A stretch of 64,000 nucleotides of DNA from Atrina japonica (Eukaryota; Mollusca; Bivalvia; Pterioida; Pinnidae). The stretch spans positions 183,501-247,500 of the forward strand of contig BROG01000071.1 of the NCBI GenBank assembly GCA_030159075.1. Reading direction: 5' to 3'. Made by a program: the position numbers and the translations under genes. Below are positions 63,562 to 64,000 of this stretch, in pieces. The notes beneath the pieces were generated by a model, which was given only the letters and a program-made list of their open reading frames with translations, was not told the DNA's origin and searched no databases. Numbering within the stretch: position 1 is the stretch's first letter; each line of letters opens with the position of its first letter.

Positions 63562-64000
63562 GTCTTTGCATTCATTGCAATATATGGAGTTTTTAATGAT
63601 GATGTTATTTCCTGATGATTTAATTGATTCAGTTATTTCCTCTTAGTATCGTTCGTGTTTAACTTAGCTTTTTGTTTAATCTCTCAGATTTGTATTGAAA
63701 TTGTCAACGATGATTGTTCTGTTTACTTATAGATAAATAAAGCTGCATGATTTTGAAATATTGATGTTGTTTGCAAATAAATAATTCGACCTTACTAATT
63801 GTATATGCATATGACACTGGACCGGGCTTTATTTTCACAATATATAGGAATATAAGAATTTTTATGCCTGGGTATATATCTTATTTGTTATTGTTTATCA
63901 ATCTAAGTAGTAACAAAAGGCCCATGGGCTACATCGCTCACCTGAACTGTGTTGGTATCTTACATATATGTGAATCTCAATTTACATATTATTATATTAC

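Larger units (their letters stand above)
60968..64000. other. Right flank, repeats only
   Basis: AT-rich sequence with dispersed-repeat fragments at 62260-62340 and 62570-62690, a MITE at 62723-62953, a GT run (63108-63173) and an AT run (63477-63561). At 63912-64000 a repeat starts with caaaaggcccatgggctaca and tcgctcacctga, resembling a widespread bivalve interspersed repeat. No gene was recognised. Confidence 0.55.

Overview
The window is eukaryotic and AT-rich. It is dominated by one large multi-exon gene on the + strand: the 3' two thirds of a perlecan-type basement-membrane heparan sulfate proteoglycan (HSPG2 family). I resolved 28 constitutive coding exons plus two alternative ones. 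All exon phases are consistent from position 70 to the TGA at 51712-51714, giving about 1,616 codons. The domain order is ten C2-type Ig domains (perlecan domain IV), then LamG1-EGF-EGF-LamG2-EGF-EGF-LamG3 (perlecan domain V / endorepellin). The 5' part of the gene (SEA, LDLa, laminin-type modules and further Ig domains) must lie upstream of the window. The 3'UTR runs to a canonical AATAAA at 53625.

The organism is most likely a mollusc, probably a bivalve. This is an inference from the intron style, the very heavy minisatellite load, many TIR-type MITEs, tRNA-derived SINEs, a Penelope-like reverse transcriptase fragment, a BIR (IAP) relic, and a dispersed repeat at the right edge that I associate with bivalve genomes.

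Layout: 1-12.7 kb, eight Ig domains in compact exons; 12.7-25.7 kb, two introns of about 6.5 kb full of arrays and MITEs that split Ig-9; 25.7-28 kb, Ig-9 end and Ig-10, whose second half is encoded by two tandem, homologous, equal-length and evidently mutually exclusive exons; 32.2-38.9 kb, LamG1, EGF1-2 and most of LamG2; 38.9-47.6 kb, an 8.8-kb intron containing a strong candidate cassette exon; 47.6-51.7 kb, LamG2 end, EGF3-4 and LamG3; 51.7-53.65 kb, 3'UTR; 53.65-64 kb, intergenic sequence with repeats and relics but no convincing gene.

The most interesting signals are two. First, mutually exclusive exons (27604-27731 / 27795-27922) are separated by only 63 bp and swap the C-terminal half of the last Ig domain before LamG1. 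Second, an 87-nt phase 1-1 cassette exon (40679-40765) would insert 29 residues, with 9 Tyr, 8 basic and no acidic residues, into the LamG2 loop that corresponds closely to the agrin y splice site, where the KSRK insert switches on heparin binding. A third theme is that several minisatellites are built from, or start exactly at, the gene's own splice junctions, including about 33 copies of a strong 5' splice site.
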